A program made the translations under genes and the position numbers. Below are positions 35,701 through 44,174 of a stretch of DNA of 64,000 nucleotides, one piece after another (within the stretch, counting starts at the first letter, position 1; every line of letters starts with the position of its first letter). The notes below the pieces were generated by a model, which had not been told where the DNA came from, ran no database searches, and worked only from the letters and a program-made list of their open reading frames with translations. The stretch is from contig JAOSKN010000002.1 in NCBI GenBank assembly GCA_027493525.1, forward strand, positions 62,001-126,000, in the 5' to 3' direction. The stretch is from Planctomycetota bacterium. GTDB lineage: Bacteria > Planctomycetota > SZUA-567 > H5-PLA8.

Positions 35701-37143
35701 ACGACGCTCCGCGTTGAGATCTCGGTCGATGACGATCCATGTGTTAGCCGAGGGGCCGCCCGGCGTGTTGGGCGGCCAAGCGTGGCTCTGCCTCTGCGTC
35801 GTGAGCGGAGACTGAAACGCGCGCGGTTCGTGCCAGAACGCTCGCAGGCCGAACGCCACGGTGATCGCGCTGCCGATGTCGAAGTCCACGGACAGGTACA
35901 CATGCAGGTCCGCCCAGCGCGGCATGCTGGCTGATGTCCCGGCCTGAGGCGGAATCGCGACCTGGCCAGTCTGGAGCGATGCCGCCCGGCCCGCGACGAC
36001 GGTGCGGGTCGCACGTAGGACCTGATGGCAGTCGAAGACGGGATTCGTGTGCTGGAGGGTCGCGAGCGCTGCGACCTGCGAGATACCGGCCTGCGCGAGA
36101 CTGAGCCGAGCTCCCTGGGAGATGAAGGCCACGCGGCTGACGTGATCCTGCCCCTGAGCCGTCGGGAGGCAGTGGTCGGGATGGGGCGCGGTGTGCGGAT
36201 CCGTGGAGGTCGCCGGGCGGGGTTCACCAAGGTACTCGCAGAACGAGCACCGGTTGTCCACATGCCATTCGAGGGACTGCCATGTCTGCGACAACGCCTG
36301 CGGGACATCGACTTGAAGGAAGCGGCGGATCCGGAGTGCGAACACCTCGAACGGAACAGCTTCGAGGTCTTCCTGCATCGCGTCCCAGAGCTGTGTGACC
36401 GTGGCGGGCACCCCCTGCGCGGCGAGCTGCCGACTTACCCGAAGGAGGTTCGACGCATCGTGAGAGCCCGGCCAGACGGCTCCATCGGGCACCACCACAT
36501 AGTTCTGATCCAGGCCGTGGTCCATGAGCCAAGCGGCTAGAGCCATGCTATAGTACGCAACCTCGCCGAAGTAGCCTGGGGACGCCTCCGCCGTCATCTT
36601 GATCTCGATGACTCGTAGCTGCCGCCGCGTATCACCCGTCGGAAGGAGGTGAACCGTGCCGTCGGGCACGATGTAGCGAGAGAAGGTACCCGGAGGCAGG
36701 ACGGCAATCACGTCCGGACGCAGGTCCGCGTAGACCAGATTAAACTGGGCGCCGTGTCCATGGATCCCGAGGGCGGCCTGAAATGCCCCGCCGACCGGAA
36801 ACTCAGCCTCCACCAGGAAGCAGACGGGATTCGCGCCGGCCAGAGCTTGCGCGAGGGGCGTCGGGCGATAGCGCGTCTGATTCGACGGCGTTGTATATGA
36901 GACACCGATGATCACACCGCCACCGAACGTCTGGGCCAGGTCCTCCAGCTTCTCTTCCTGCCACTCCTGACCAGCCGCCTGAATTTGCCTTAGCCCCGGC
37001 CGCGGAGACTGCGGATACGGCATCCCCAAAGCCTGGCGATCAGGCCGGAACGTCTGATTGTCCGGGTAGAGGTTGAGCGCGAGCTGCCGCAGGCAGTTCG
37101 TCCGGATGAACTGGCCGATCGCTTGTTTGTCTACTTGGGGCAT
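32740..37143 (-). CDS. Dna2-like FeS nuclease and SF1 helicase fusion
   Basis: This 1467-residue protein combines three parts. Residues 1-330 are a Cas4/Dna2/AddB-type nuclease with Asp144 (RPDVIA), Glu180-x-Lys182 (VIEIK) and four cysteines at 17, 299, 302 and 325 in the position of the iron-sulfur staple. Residues about 410-560 ('LHVYLSVDFDIGSAITVAFGL') look like the RNase H-like domain of TM0106 proteins. An SF1 helicase follows with GPPGTGKS (989-996), 'LIVIDEASQMD', 'LAGDPLQLPP', 'VNYRSN' and 'FQGQQRDVIIAS'. ATG 37143 has GGAGAAA upstream. The preceding methyltransferase gene ends 13 nt away, so the two form a modification plus nuclease-helicase pair, probably restricting unmodified DNA. 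That role is inferred. Confidence 0.8.
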   Translation of the reverse strand: MPQVDKQAIGQFIRTNCLRQLALNLYPDNQTFRPDRQALGMPYPQSPRPGLRQIQAAGQEWQEEKLEDLAQTFGGGVIIGVSYTTPSNQTRYRPTPLAQALAGANPVCFLVEAEFPVGGAFQAALGIHGHGAQFNLVYADLRPDVIAVLPPGTFSRYIVPDGTVHLLPTGDTRRQLRVIEIKMTAEASPGYFGEVAYYSMALAAWLMDHGLDQNYVVVPDGAVWPGSHDASNLLRVSRQLAAQGVPATVTQLWDAMQEDLEAVPFEVFALRIRRFLQVDVPQALSQTWQSLEWHVDNRCSFCEYLGEPRPATSTDPHTAPHPDHCLPTAQGQDHVSRVAFISQGARLSLAQAGISQVAALATLQHTNPVFDCHQVLRATRTVVAGRAASLQTGQVAIPPQAGTSASMPRWADLHVYLSVDFDIGSAITVAFGLRAFWHEPRAFQSPLTTQRQSHAWPPNTPGGPSANTWIVIDRDLNAERRELLAFLQEIHNVLDWCQQQDQQTLANPLLAGLSPTQRADYRTKVQFYMWDSLQYDHLARVIGRHLEAILANPTINYLAWLFPPEELLPNPDLVTQRSPITIVRDVVRGLLAAPLAHYYSLLDLARVYHETGLPANVAAFSIHPLFATPLSDQIPSERAHEIWAKVTAPRHWQQQMTTYSETVRKRLSALETVTKRFEADMRQQLSHTAPFIQVGPPARQTRVSMDGQLWYSFARLNTALEELDVHQVRAMPPHERAARFRSARLPSRLTGAAEQTALGQLGMTARQGRRVYELAADSRDVKAKVGDFAFALAPEALGGFLDRMVAAVLHGTALHQQVLNQLGNRYWHALMEDLLGVTIVALDRNRGLLAVDADSRTPAILDTLEAAGIVDLSSNVILDPVYRDFFTRKLLAALQAIGNPPVARNNPNPLVRRSTGQPTRGGARATAHTPCADYLWNLQAMAQVAVARNLSAVQPDVQQRLLEQGRSLNPTQWQAWQNALSHRAWLVWGPPGTGKSTTVRATVLGAVLEAHRAGRPLRVLLSAFTYTAIDNVLLDVAQDIAALLPGACDVYRVRSRFQLPPQNIAPAIDLELDRRNPSQGITNLRNRLQNPAGVLVVGAPPEQVHNLLTCNNDPAQGEWFDLIVIDEASQMDVAHAILPVSAGAGDGAVILAGDPLQLPPIHQAEPPTGLEDLVGSVYAFWRQVHQVPESALGVNYRSNDTIVDFARHTGYQATLSSHSPQLRVNLLTPVPTIQPANWPAPLFWTPEWTQLLDPDQPAVCFVYDDGRSSQRNDFEADAVAALLFLLQGRIANRLRNENHPVTGAPLPPSATPYAAMDFWREAVGVVTPHRAQQGLIVTRLLQVFGATGQMADAIREAVDTVERFQGQQRDVIIASYTLGDPDQIAEEEEFLMSLNRFNVIASRARAKLVLLVSQEVIGHLARDAAVLRESRLLKAYAEIFCSNSRPMDLGHVDGTTVRTVPGTFRWH

Positions 37144-37156
37144 GTTTTCTCCATCG

Positions 37157-39286
37157 TCACCGAGCCGAAGCGTTGAGTGCGTCCTGGAGGAGTGACCCGT
37201 CGTGGTCCGGCACGTCTCCGACCAGCCCAAGTGCAACCGCTGCGAGTCCGGCACGCCGTAGCGCCAGACGGTCAGTATCAGTGAATGGAAGCCGTGCGCG
37301 CTTCAACTTCCTCGTCCACCCCGCAACAAGAGTCTCCACGTGCGCCTCGCCTGTAGGTCCTACTCGCAGGTCCGCATCGTTTCTCGCCCGCCCCTTGCGC
37401 AGCACGAAGACCGCGTCCCAGAGCCCCGTACCCTCATGTGCGTGGAGGCCAACGCCGGCTTCTCCGGGCGCGGGGAGGATGTGTGTCGCGCGGAACGCAG
37501 CCCTCGCAAGAGCTATGGTGAGCGCATACCAGGCGTCGGGGACCGCGTGGCGAAAGCTGAAGACCAGGAGGCCGTCCGCCTTCAACACGCGAGCCACCTC
37601 CGCGAACGCGTCCGAAAGCCCCGCGGTGAAGCGCGTCGTCGCCTCGGCGTCGTTTCGCCGAGCGATCAAACTTCCCAGCACGATCCGCTCCCGACCATCG
37701 TTCTCGCTGACGAGGCCAACGAGCTGCATCCACGGCAGGAAGAATTCAGCGAGCTCCGAGTACGCGATGTTGTCGAAGTACGGTGGATCTGTCAGAACCA
37801 TGTCTACGGCGCCGTCAGCGACGAAGGCCAGGTCCTGGGCCGTCGCGCACACGATGTTTGGCGCCGACGCCGAGCGCCGCAACGGAACCGACTTGAAGCC
37901 GCCCTTCTTGACTGGCTCCTTGGGCGCACGAGCGAAGTCAGACGCGCGCATGAGCTTTCTAACCGTGTTCGGGTATGTCCCGCGCCCCGTGCCGTCGCAC
38001 CATGGGTTCAGCTCGACCGGTCTCGGGACGTGTCGAAACGCGCGGATGCTAAACAGCGGCGTGAGTCGCCGCCAGCTTGCCGCATAGGCAGTCATCATGC
38101 AGTTCGTGGTCAGGTGGTCGCTGAAGGCTACGGCTAGGGCGCGGCGCACGGGCTCGTCGAACTCCGCGATCCCTTCGGCGAGCAGCGAGAGGTGGAAAAT
38201 CTGGCGATCGTTGAATAGATCCGTCCACCTTCGATACCCGTAGTCCAGCAGGCGCGAGTCGAAGCGGTCCCCGTCCGCGATGGGGTCAAGCGGGAAGAAG
38301 TGTGGATGTGATCGTCTCCGGTCTGTGCATAGTAGCGTCGCCTCTTCGTAGCGCTCCTTGTCGGCGTCCCTAGCTCGGACGAAGCGCCGTCTTGTCATCG
38401 GTAGCGGACGGCCGCCGTCTGGGGCGTCGAGCAGCTCGAGAGCGAAAAGCTCCCACGTGGGCGGTGATTCCGCTGCTCTGCCCACTTCGATTAGCGCCTG
38501 TCGATGTCCGCAAGCCGGACACGTAGCCGTGCCGTAGTTGACGGTTCCGGCTTGGACTACGGTGAACCGACGGCAGCTGTAGCACATGAAACGTTCCTGA
38601 CCCGCCGGTCGTCGAGCAATTTCGCCACAGTGAGAACAGACGACCCACTGGGACTCCTTGTCCTCAGCGAGGAGGTAGGTCGGGTGAGCCTGGAACGGTT
38701 GAGCGCAGGCACCGCACTCGATAGTCTGTACCCAGAAGTGGTGCAGTACAACCCGCTCACGACCGGCCTCGTCGATCGACACATGAAGAGGACGAATGCG
38801 AGCACCGACGGACTCCTGAAGCAACCGCAGAGCGCTTCGGAGGTCTGGCAGAGTATTGGCCTCCAACTCGAACCGCGTGACCGCACAAGCCACAGGATCG
38901 ATGTCGATCCCGATAACCGCCGCGCCGAGCCGGCTCGCCTCGACTACGGATGTTCCGCCGCCGACGAACGGGTCCAGCACGGTGACTCCCTGAAGGTCCG
39001 CTGTGCCGTAGTAGGCGTCCCAGAAGTCGGTCTCGGGGTCGCTGGCACCTCCGATGAGGAGTGCGCGGAAGACACAGCCAAGCCTCCTCGCAAACCACTT
39101 ATGGGCCGTATAGATGGGCCGGGGCCGACGGCCTTCGCGAATGGCGAACTCGGCGAGTTTCAGGGCCGGGAACTCGCCAATTTCAAGCAGTGACGGGTTG
39201 GGCACGGAGCAGGACTGCCTCCGAGTCGACTTGCTCTTCAAAGTCGATGTTCGGACGCAACGGGCTGTGGAGGACGACTGGCTCAT
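37157..39286 (-). CDS. DNA methyltransferase (DUF1156-like) with zinc-ribbon insert
   Basis: This 709-residue protein has 'RPIYTAHKWFARRLG' near residue 57-71, the HKW.ARR element of DUF1156-type methylases, then the SAM motif 'VLDPFVGGGTSVVEASRLGA' and a late catalytic motif TDPPYFDNIAYSEL. Between them lie paired cysteines (CGAC, CSHC, CYSC, CPAC) forming two zinc ribbons. ATG 39286 has AAGGAGG four nt upstream. It is the first gene of a pair with the Dna2-like nuclease-helicase. The DPPY motif fits an N6-adenine or N4-cytosine enzyme; the site is unknown. Confidence 0.82.
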   Translation of the reverse strand: MSQSSSTARCVRTSTLKSKSTRRQSCSVPNPSLLEIGEFPALKLAEFAIREGRRPRPIYTAHKWFARRLGCVFRALLIGGASDPETDFWDAYYGTADLQGVTVLDPFVGGGTSVVEASRLGAAVIGIDIDPVACAVTRFELEANTLPDLRSALRLLQESVGARIRPLHVSIDEAGRERVVLHHFWVQTIECGACAQPFQAHPTYLLAEDKESQWVVCSHCGEIARRPAGQERFMCYSCRRFTVVQAGTVNYGTATCPACGHRQALIEVGRAAESPPTWELFALELLDAPDGGRPLPMTRRRFVRARDADKERYEEATLLCTDRRRSHPHFFPLDPIADGDRFDSRLLDYGYRRWTDLFNDRQIFHLSLLAEGIAEFDEPVRRALAVAFSDHLTTNCMMTAYAASWRRLTPLFSIRAFRHVPRPVELNPWCDGTGRGTYPNTVRKLMRASDFARAPKEPVKKGGFKSVPLRRSASAPNIVCATAQDLAFVADGAVDMVLTDPPYFDNIAYSELAEFFLPWMQLVGLVSENDGRERIVLGSLIARRNDAEATTRFTAGLSDAFAEVARVLKADGLLVFSFRHAVPDAWYALTIALARAAFRATHILPAPGEAGVGLHAHEGTGLWDAVFVLRKGRARNDADLRVGPTGEAHVETLVAGWTRKLKRARLPFTDTDRLALRRAGLAAVALGLVGDVPDHDGSLLQDALNASAR

Positions 39287-39588
39287 CCAACCTCCTTGGG
39301 CGATTTGCTGATAGCGTCGGTATTGTAGGCATTAGAAGTTTGAGGCACAAGGTGCAAGTGGTGGTATCCCGGACTTGCTTTACCTATTCCTCCATCATGC
39401 GCTCCATGCCTGGCGCTCAACCGAGATCTGGTGGCGGTAGATTTACAAGCCAGAAGTTCATGTGGGCGGGTTCTAATAAGTAGGCAGCGAAGGGCCGATC
39501 ATCCGGTGTCGGTCTCCCTGTCCCTCGGCGAGGGGCTCCAGCATGGCCAGAATGCCGGCCAGGGAAGCAGACCCGAGGTGGCGCTCCT
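39287..39588. other. Intergenic region upstream of the methyltransferase
   Basis: About 300 bp holding the promoter of the methyltransferase pair on the minus strand. A 21-bp sequence at 39536-39556 is repeated at 39927-39947. No RNA gene or other element is visible. Confidence 0.4.
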
Positions 39589-39947
39589 ATGACCTCCGAA
39601 ATTGTCGTGGACGCGTCGCTGGTCATCCAACACGCTCTAGAAGCCATGGACCCAGGAAAAGAACCCGCCGTTCCGCCTTCCCCTGAATGGATGAGCGAGG
39701 ATCCGATTGCCTACACGCAAAGAGTCTGGACCGAACATAAGGGTCGCGAAGTAGGGCGCGGTGAGGCGGTCGAGATGCTTTCCAACGTCAAGTGGCTGGC
39801 AGTCACGCTCATGAAGGAAGTCCTCCGCCGCCAGGAACTCGAAGCCGGCCAACCCGAAGGGAGCCCTCCTCCGCCACCCGGCGATGCCAGTCATCAAGAA
39901 TCGACCTCCTGATCCTCGACGAGAGACTCCAGCATGGCCAGAATGCC
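39536..39947 (+). repeat. 21-bp direct repeat flanking a small gene
   Basis: CTCCAGCATGGCCAGAATGCC occurs at 39536-39556 and again at 39927-39947, 391 bp apart in direct orientation, on each side of the 107-residue ORF. The second copy lies about 220 bp before the tRNA-derived attachment site. It could mark recombination or a short duplicated coding segment. Confidence 0.5.
39589..39912 (+). CDS. Small hypothetical protein
   Basis: This 107-residue protein has no recognised domain. The centre reads 'WTEHKGREVGRGEAVEMLSNVKWLAVTLMKEVLRRQELE', a credible helix pair, and the C-terminus is Pro-rich and disordered. GAGGTGG lies 11 nt before the ATG. It is bounded by 21-bp direct repeats and stands alone near the island end. 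It may be real; coding evidence is modest. Confidence 0.35.
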   Translation: MTSEIVVDASLVIQHALEAMDPGKEPAVPPSPEWMSEDPIAYTQRVWTEHKGREVGRGEAVEMLSNVKWLAVTLMKEVLRRQELEAGQPEGSPPPPPGDASHQESTS

Positions 39948-40171
39948 AGCCTTGACCGATGGAGGGACAATGGGACATAGTTGGACCAAGCGCTTTAGGT
40001 CATCCACCGAGATCGAGGCAGGCTGTGGATTCCGTAGGCCATTCTGTAGGCCATCTGTTGCGTCAAATGGCTCATTTAGGCTACCTATTTCACTTTTTGC
40101 ATTCAGGGCTAACTTGTTGTCTGGACTGGAGTAGTCAGGGTGATTAAGACTGGCCGCGAACCTCGGGGCAT

Positions 40172-40218
40172 TCTTGCCAAGGTCGAAGTCGAGGGTTCGA
40201 GCCCCTTCACCCGCTCCA
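40172..40218 (+). other. Attachment-site-like 3' fragment of tRNA-Gly(GCC)
   Basis: The segment starts at the anticodon loop CTTGCCAA (40173-40180, anticodon GCC), then has the 3' anticodon strand GGTCG, a T arm GAGGG-TTCGAGC-CCCTT, the acceptor strand CACCCGC, a discriminator T and CCA ending at 40218. The 5' half expected before it (GCGGGTG..., D arm) is absent: the preceding bases do not pair with GGTCG. A 3' tRNA half of this size is the usual scar left by a tyrosine recombinase, so this is a probable att site and the island's right boundary. The intact tRNA would be at the other junction, outside this window. Confidence 0.75.
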
Positions 40219-40254
40219 TTTACAAATCACGGACAGCTAAAGAGATACACGAAC

Positions 40255-40292
40255 GCGAGGACGGCCGAAAAAGCCGTCCCCGCGTCGTTTTT
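40255..40292 (+). terminator. Rho-independent terminator after the tRNA fragment
   Basis: GGACGGC (40259-40265) pairs with GCCGTCC (40273-40279) around CGAAAAA; CGCG on both sides extends the stem after one mismatch, and TTTTTGG follows. It is likely the native terminator of the tRNA-Gly gene carried along with the att core. Confidence 0.65.
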
Positions 40293-40454
40293 GGAGTTTT
40301 TGGCCACATCTGACCCCACATCTCGCGGCTTCGACACATCTACGCGAACTTTTTGCGCGTGATCTGGCGCCGATCCATGAGCACATCCCACAACCGGTCC
40401 CCTTTTGGGTGCGCATTACCAACCATGCATTCCCAGCCAAGACAAGAAGGCCCG

Positions 40455-40916
40455 TTACTTCAGTCGTCCCTGTTCGTATTGCAGAATCTGCGTCTTGAAC
40501 GTTTGACCGACAACGTTGTAGCGTATGCTGACGTCGATCTTCTTGGCCGTAGCGGCCACCCCTGCATAAGAAAGTTCCATCTTTAGGCGAAGCGCATAGA
40601 TGCCAGGAAGGCGGGCGAGCCGCTGGTCCTCACCACGCGTGCGTTCGGCGGGCGGCTTGCCGCGCTCCGAAAAGGGGAAATAGTCGTTCAGGCTTGAACG
40701 GCCAGTCTGCCAACGTTCCAGCACCGTTTCCACCTTGTCTGCGTCCGCCAGTTCCGTTCCGTCCTTGCGCAACTGCTCCGCCAATCGTTCCTCCGCCTGC
40801 GCCCTCTGGGCGTCGGCCCCCGGCGCTCCCACGCCCTCGGCTGCGAGCCGGCGCATGGTCAACGCCAGGTCATCGACCTGAATGCGCTTGTAGAAGTCAA
40901 ACTCGGGGTTGTCCAA
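40455..40916 (-). CDS. C-terminal part of a frameshifted exported protein
   Basis: This 153-residue reading frame ('LDNPEFDFYKRIQVDDLALTMRRLAAEG', ending in a helical region) overlaps the end of the 508-residue gene at 40859 in another frame. The larger frame degrades after 'DFDAEDFGSGPAGGG', whereas this one reads as normal protein, so both probably belong to one gene of about 640 residues with a one-base shift between 40916 and 40960. A shared start is not visible: the nominal TTG has no ribosome site. Function unknown. Confidence 0.5.
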   Translation of the reverse strand: MDNPEFDFYKRIQVDDLALTMRRLAAEGVGAPGADAQRAQAEERLAEQLRKDGTELADADKVETVLERWQTGRSSLNDYFPFSERGKPPAERTRGEDQRLARLPGIYALRLKMELSYAGVAATAKKIDVSIRYNVVGQTFKTQILQYEQGRLK

Positions 40917-42385
40917 ACGATCCCTCCGCCGGCAGGCCCAGATCCGAAATCCTCGGCGTCAAAATCGATATCCGTGGCGACCGTCTCGGAGACAATCTTC
41001 ACATCCGCCACGACATACTGCGGCGACTTTTCGGGCACTCCGAACAGGGCCCGCTTCTCCTGCGCATTCAAGGCCAAATAGAAAACTTCGGGCTTCTGCT
41101 CGTCCACCCGCCAGCCCAGGACAACGGGATCTTGGGGCCCGTACGTGTCCTTGCTGGTGGCCATCGGCGCAATCTGCGTTTCCCAGACATGTTTGAGCAG
41201 ATACCCCTTCGGGTCGTTGTACTCGTTGAATCGGTTCTGTAGGTCGCTCGGTACCTTCGAATCGGGATCGGCAGGCGGATACTTTGGGGTCCAGTCTCGG
41301 CCAATCAGCTCGAATCGCGTTACAACCGGCGTCCAGTCCCTGCGCTGTACGGCAATGTCCTGTTGCGCCTTTGCCTTGTTATCCCTGTCGACGATCCGGA
41401 TTCGGACCTGCAGTACCTGATGCAAGGCGCCTTTTCGGACAGAGGCGCCATTCTCGGCCACAAAGGGGGCGAAGCGCGCAACGACGTCAGCGGGCGTGTC
41501 TCCGCGCGCCACGGCAAGATCGAGCCGGCCGTCTCCGTCTTCGTCAGCCAGCGGTCTACCGTCCGCGTACAGGAGCTTTCCACCGGCCTGGCCGAGCTTC
41601 TCGCTCACAAGGATCTGGAGCTTGTAGGGCTTGTCGGGCCGAATTTCCGGACCGGCGGCGCTGATGCGAAGCGGGATTTCGGCGGTCTTGTCGCGATTCT
41701 CCAATAACGACACGGCCTCGTCCTCCGATAGCGGGCCCTGCTTGTTCGCCTCGGAGGGACGCGCTTCGACCACGATGCGGGTCGAAACCAGAAGACCTTT
41801 TTCGACCGCGTTCTTGTGGAAGCTCTTCCACCACGGAAGGGCCTTGGCCACCAATTCCTCGTCCGTATGGGCGGCCTCGCTGTTGCGGTGTTCCCACATC
41901 TTGAGCATTATCTGGCCGCCCACGAGGCGGAAATAGACCCGTGTCCGGTGGACTTGCCCTACGGTCTTCTTCTGGACATAGACCTCGCCGTTCGTGCCCG
42001 GATCGCTGGGCTTGGCGCGCTCCTTCCAGGCCGCGGCCGCCTCCGCGTCCTCCTTCCAGTCCGGAGGCAGTTGAACGACTTCTGTGTACAGGCGTATCGG
42101 CTGCTTGTCCTCGGGGCTCTGGAAATCCTCCCAATACGCGTGTGTGACGCCCAGTTTCTCCTGGGACTTGCCGCGCTCGCGATAGGTCTGGATGGTGGCT
42201 TGCGGGGGCGGCTGTTTCGTCGACTCCCGGTGGAAGGTATCGTAGATCGCCCAGGCGATCCGCTTCTCGAGATCGATGCCGTCCAGGGCCCCTGCTTCGG
42301 CGCGGGCCCTTGGTGTCGCCGCCAGGACGGCCAGGATGCACAGCACGGAACACTTCAAGTGGGTCAATTCCTTCGTCGGTTTCAC
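40859..42385 (-). CDS. Exported protein of unknown family (frameshifted C-terminus)
   Basis: This 508-residue protein begins with a signal peptide ('LKCSVLCILAVLAATPRARA', cleavage near residue 30). The mature part mixes alpha/beta segments such as 'LYTEVVQLPPDWKEDAEAAAAWKERAKPSD' with a motif-poor second half. The last 20 residues are an out-of-frame artefact; the natural sequence continues in the ORF ending at 40455. It has no recognised catalytic residues. Predicted location is periplasmic or outer-membrane associated. It begins the chromosome-like sequence beyond the att site. Confidence 0.55.
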   Translation of the reverse strand: MKPTKELTHLKCSVLCILAVLAATPRARAEAGALDGIDLEKRIAWAIYDTFHRESTKQPPPQATIQTYRERGKSQEKLGVTHAYWEDFQSPEDKQPIRLYTEVVQLPPDWKEDAEAAAAWKERAKPSDPGTNGEVYVQKKTVGQVHRTRVYFRLVGGQIMLKMWEHRNSEAAHTDEELVAKALPWWKSFHKNAVEKGLLVSTRIVVEARPSEANKQGPLSEDEAVSLLENRDKTAEIPLRISAAGPEIRPDKPYKLQILVSEKLGQAGGKLLYADGRPLADEDGDGRLDLAVARGDTPADVVARFAPFVAENGASVRKGALHQVLQVRIRIVDRDNKAKAQQDIAVQRRDWTPVVTRFELIGRDWTPKYPPADPDSKVPSDLQNRFNEYNDPKGYLLKHVWETQIAPMATSKDTYGPQDPVVLGWRVDEQKPEVFYLALNAQEKRALFGVPEKSPQYVVADVKIVSETVATDIDFDAEDFGSGPAGGGIVWTTPSLTSTSAFRSMTWR

Positions 42386-42473
42386 CTTTCGGTCCCCCTT
42401 AACTGGGCATGCGATCCATGCGACATTGCCAAGAACGGACGATCCGGGAAGAACCTGCCAGCGTCGGCGCTTC

Positions 42474-43619
42474 TCATTTCTGCGGCTGTTGCGCCTTTGC
42501 CTTATCCGAATCCATCAAGTCAGGAACGATGGCATCTGCTATCGCGCTGGCCAGCAAGGTCCCAAAGACCTGGAGCCCGTCCGCCAAACCCTTCAGTTCC
42601 TGCGTGGGAAGGTCCAGGGACCAGTAGACGTCCTTCGCGTCACGTGCGAGTGCCGAAAAAAGCCGATCTACGCCTGCGGGATCGAGCCGGTCTCTTTTCG
42701 GGGTATGCGCGGGGTCCAGATTGTACGCATCCGCTTCCTTGTTATAGGCCTCGACGTCCTTGGCCAATTCGACTTTCGATCGATCCAGGCCGGCCTGGAA
42801 AACGCCTTCCAGCGTAGCGACGGCCTCGGTGGAGGTCATCGCCAAGGTCAGGGTAGCGTGAGGTTCCCTGCCAAGGCTCAGGCCGAACCCGTACCACGCC
42901 ACCGTGGGCAACATCTTGGCAGCCTTTTCCACCGCAGCGTCCTTCGCGGATTTTCCCGCCTCTTCCAGGATGCGCTTCACCATCGGTTCGGTCGGCACGA
43001 CCACTACGGCGAAGTCAAACTTCGCCAAGTGATCAAGCCCCTGGTGGAAGGTTGCATCGTCGAGCATTTCCAGTTCGCCGCCGCCTTGGGCCGGCAGTGC
43101 CTTGGCGATTCCCCACCAGGACGCACCGGCGGGATAGATCTGCATGCCGAGCCCCGCCGCGAACTTCTTGAGGTGCTCCTCCTGCGACCTCCTTGCCTCG
43201 TCGCCGGCCGCGCCGGTAGCCGGCACCATCCAGCGGGCGGAGGAACTGTTCACCGAACCGTCTGTTCCATGCGAGAGAAGCATGAAGGCCGAGGAATGAG
43301 CGCTCCTGAGGGATAACAGCAGCCCCTCTTCCAGGCCCTTGACCTGCTGCAGCGTGCCCGGCTTCTTGGGGTCTTCCTTGGCTAACTGCTGAAACATCTC
43401 CTGAGGCAGGATCGCCTGGAGCGCCTCTTTCAGGCGCTCGCCGGTGAGGCGATCCGCGCGAAGGTGTGCGACAAGGTACGTGGTCGGCCCGAAAGCCTGT
43501 TCGGGTAGGTGAACGGGCAACCCCGCCCCTTCCGCGCCAGCTACGGGACCGAGCGAAAGAGCTACAGCGGCAATGCTTACGCACAGACTTCGCGCGACGA
43601 GTGTGGCGTTCAAATGCAT
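42474..43619 (-). CDS. Exported protein of unknown family
   Basis: This 381-residue protein has a signal peptide ('LVARSLCVSIAAVALSLGP', cleavage near AGA-EG). The rest contains repeated alpha/beta units: 'TTYLVAHLRADRLTGERLKEALQAILP', 'FDFAVVVVPTEPMVKRILEEAGKSAK' and 'ATLTLAMTSTEAVATLEGVFQAGL'. No catalytic motif is evident. The ATG has GAGAGGA upstream. It is 88 nt upstream of the frameshifted exported gene on the same strand, so they may share an operon. The style matches the exported protein at 16408. Confidence 0.6.
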   Translation of the reverse strand: MHLNATLVARSLCVSIAAVALSLGPVAGAEGAGLPVHLPEQAFGPTTYLVAHLRADRLTGERLKEALQAILPQEMFQQLAKEDPKKPGTLQQVKGLEEGLLLSLRSAHSSAFMLLSHGTDGSVNSSSARWMVPATGAAGDEARRSQEEHLKKFAAGLGMQIYPAGASWWGIAKALPAQGGGELEMLDDATFHQGLDHLAKFDFAVVVVPTEPMVKRILEEAGKSAKDAAVEKAAKMLPTVAWYGFGLSLGREPHATLTLAMTSTEAVATLEGVFQAGLDRSKVELAKDVEAYNKEADAYNLDPAHTPKRDRLDPAGVDRLFSALARDAKDVYWSLDLPTQELKGLADGLQVFGTLLASAIADAIVPDLMDSDKAKAQQPQK

Positions 43620-44154
43620 GTTTCAAATCCTCTCTAAGGATAACAGGAGATTCTAATCCGAATATGATACCCCTGCTGTAGAAGAATCAAGACACTTCTT
43701 GGTCTTTGTGCTTGGACTTCATCAAGCTAACCGGCGGTTATGAGAAGGGTTCGAGGCGGCTCTTGCCTCCTTGCTTCCAGATGGATATTCTCCCCTGCGC
43801 CTGCCCCTGACCGGCTGCGACTGAGGCGACCGTTGGCTTCACGGCGCCGGCCTTGGCCGATACCGCTCGCGCAGCAGCACGTGCGCTTCCAGCCACAGGA
43901 CTTCCAGGGCCAGGGCCGCACCGCGAGTGGCCGTGGATGGCAATAAGCGGCCTTGCGGTGCGAATTCAAGGAATATGCGCCGGTCATTTTGACCGGGATC
44001 GAGGCGTGAGCGAGGAGCATATTCGGAGCACATCTGCAACGAGCGAACGACGAAGAGCACGGTCAAAAGGGCCAAGCAGATACTTGAACGCGCACCGAAT
44101 GGCCGCCTAGCATCCGGGCCGAGCCAAGTAGACAACGAAGCGGCGGCCTCTCTC
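43620..44154. other. Region between exported-protein gene and rcnA
   Basis: About 535 bp. Apart from the doubtful 111-residue minus-strand ORF overlapping the end of rcnA, no gene, repeat or structured RNA is visible. Confidence 0.35.
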
Positions 44155-44174
44155 CTAATGTACATGGCCACCAA
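43839..44174 (-). CDS. Doubtful small ORF after rcnA
   Basis: This 111-residue frame overlaps the last 20 nt of rcnA. It has one hydrophobic stretch ('SSICLALLTVLFVVRSLQM') followed by Arg-rich sequence ending 'HVLLRERYRPRPAP'. The coding appearance is weak and there is no ribosome site. It might be the degraded last gene of the nickel-efflux operon. Confidence 0.22.
   Translation of the reverse strand: MVAMYIRREAAASLSTWLGPDARRPFGARSSICLALLTVLFVVRSLQMCSEYAPRSRLDPGQNDRRIFLEFAPQGRLLPSTATRGAALALEVLWLEAHVLLRERYRPRPAP

Noticed and set aside
40141-40218. Complete tRNA-Gly gene
   Set aside because: The bases before the anticodon loop do not pair with the 3' anticodon strand and no D arm or 5' acceptor strand is present, so only a 3' fragment is claimed.
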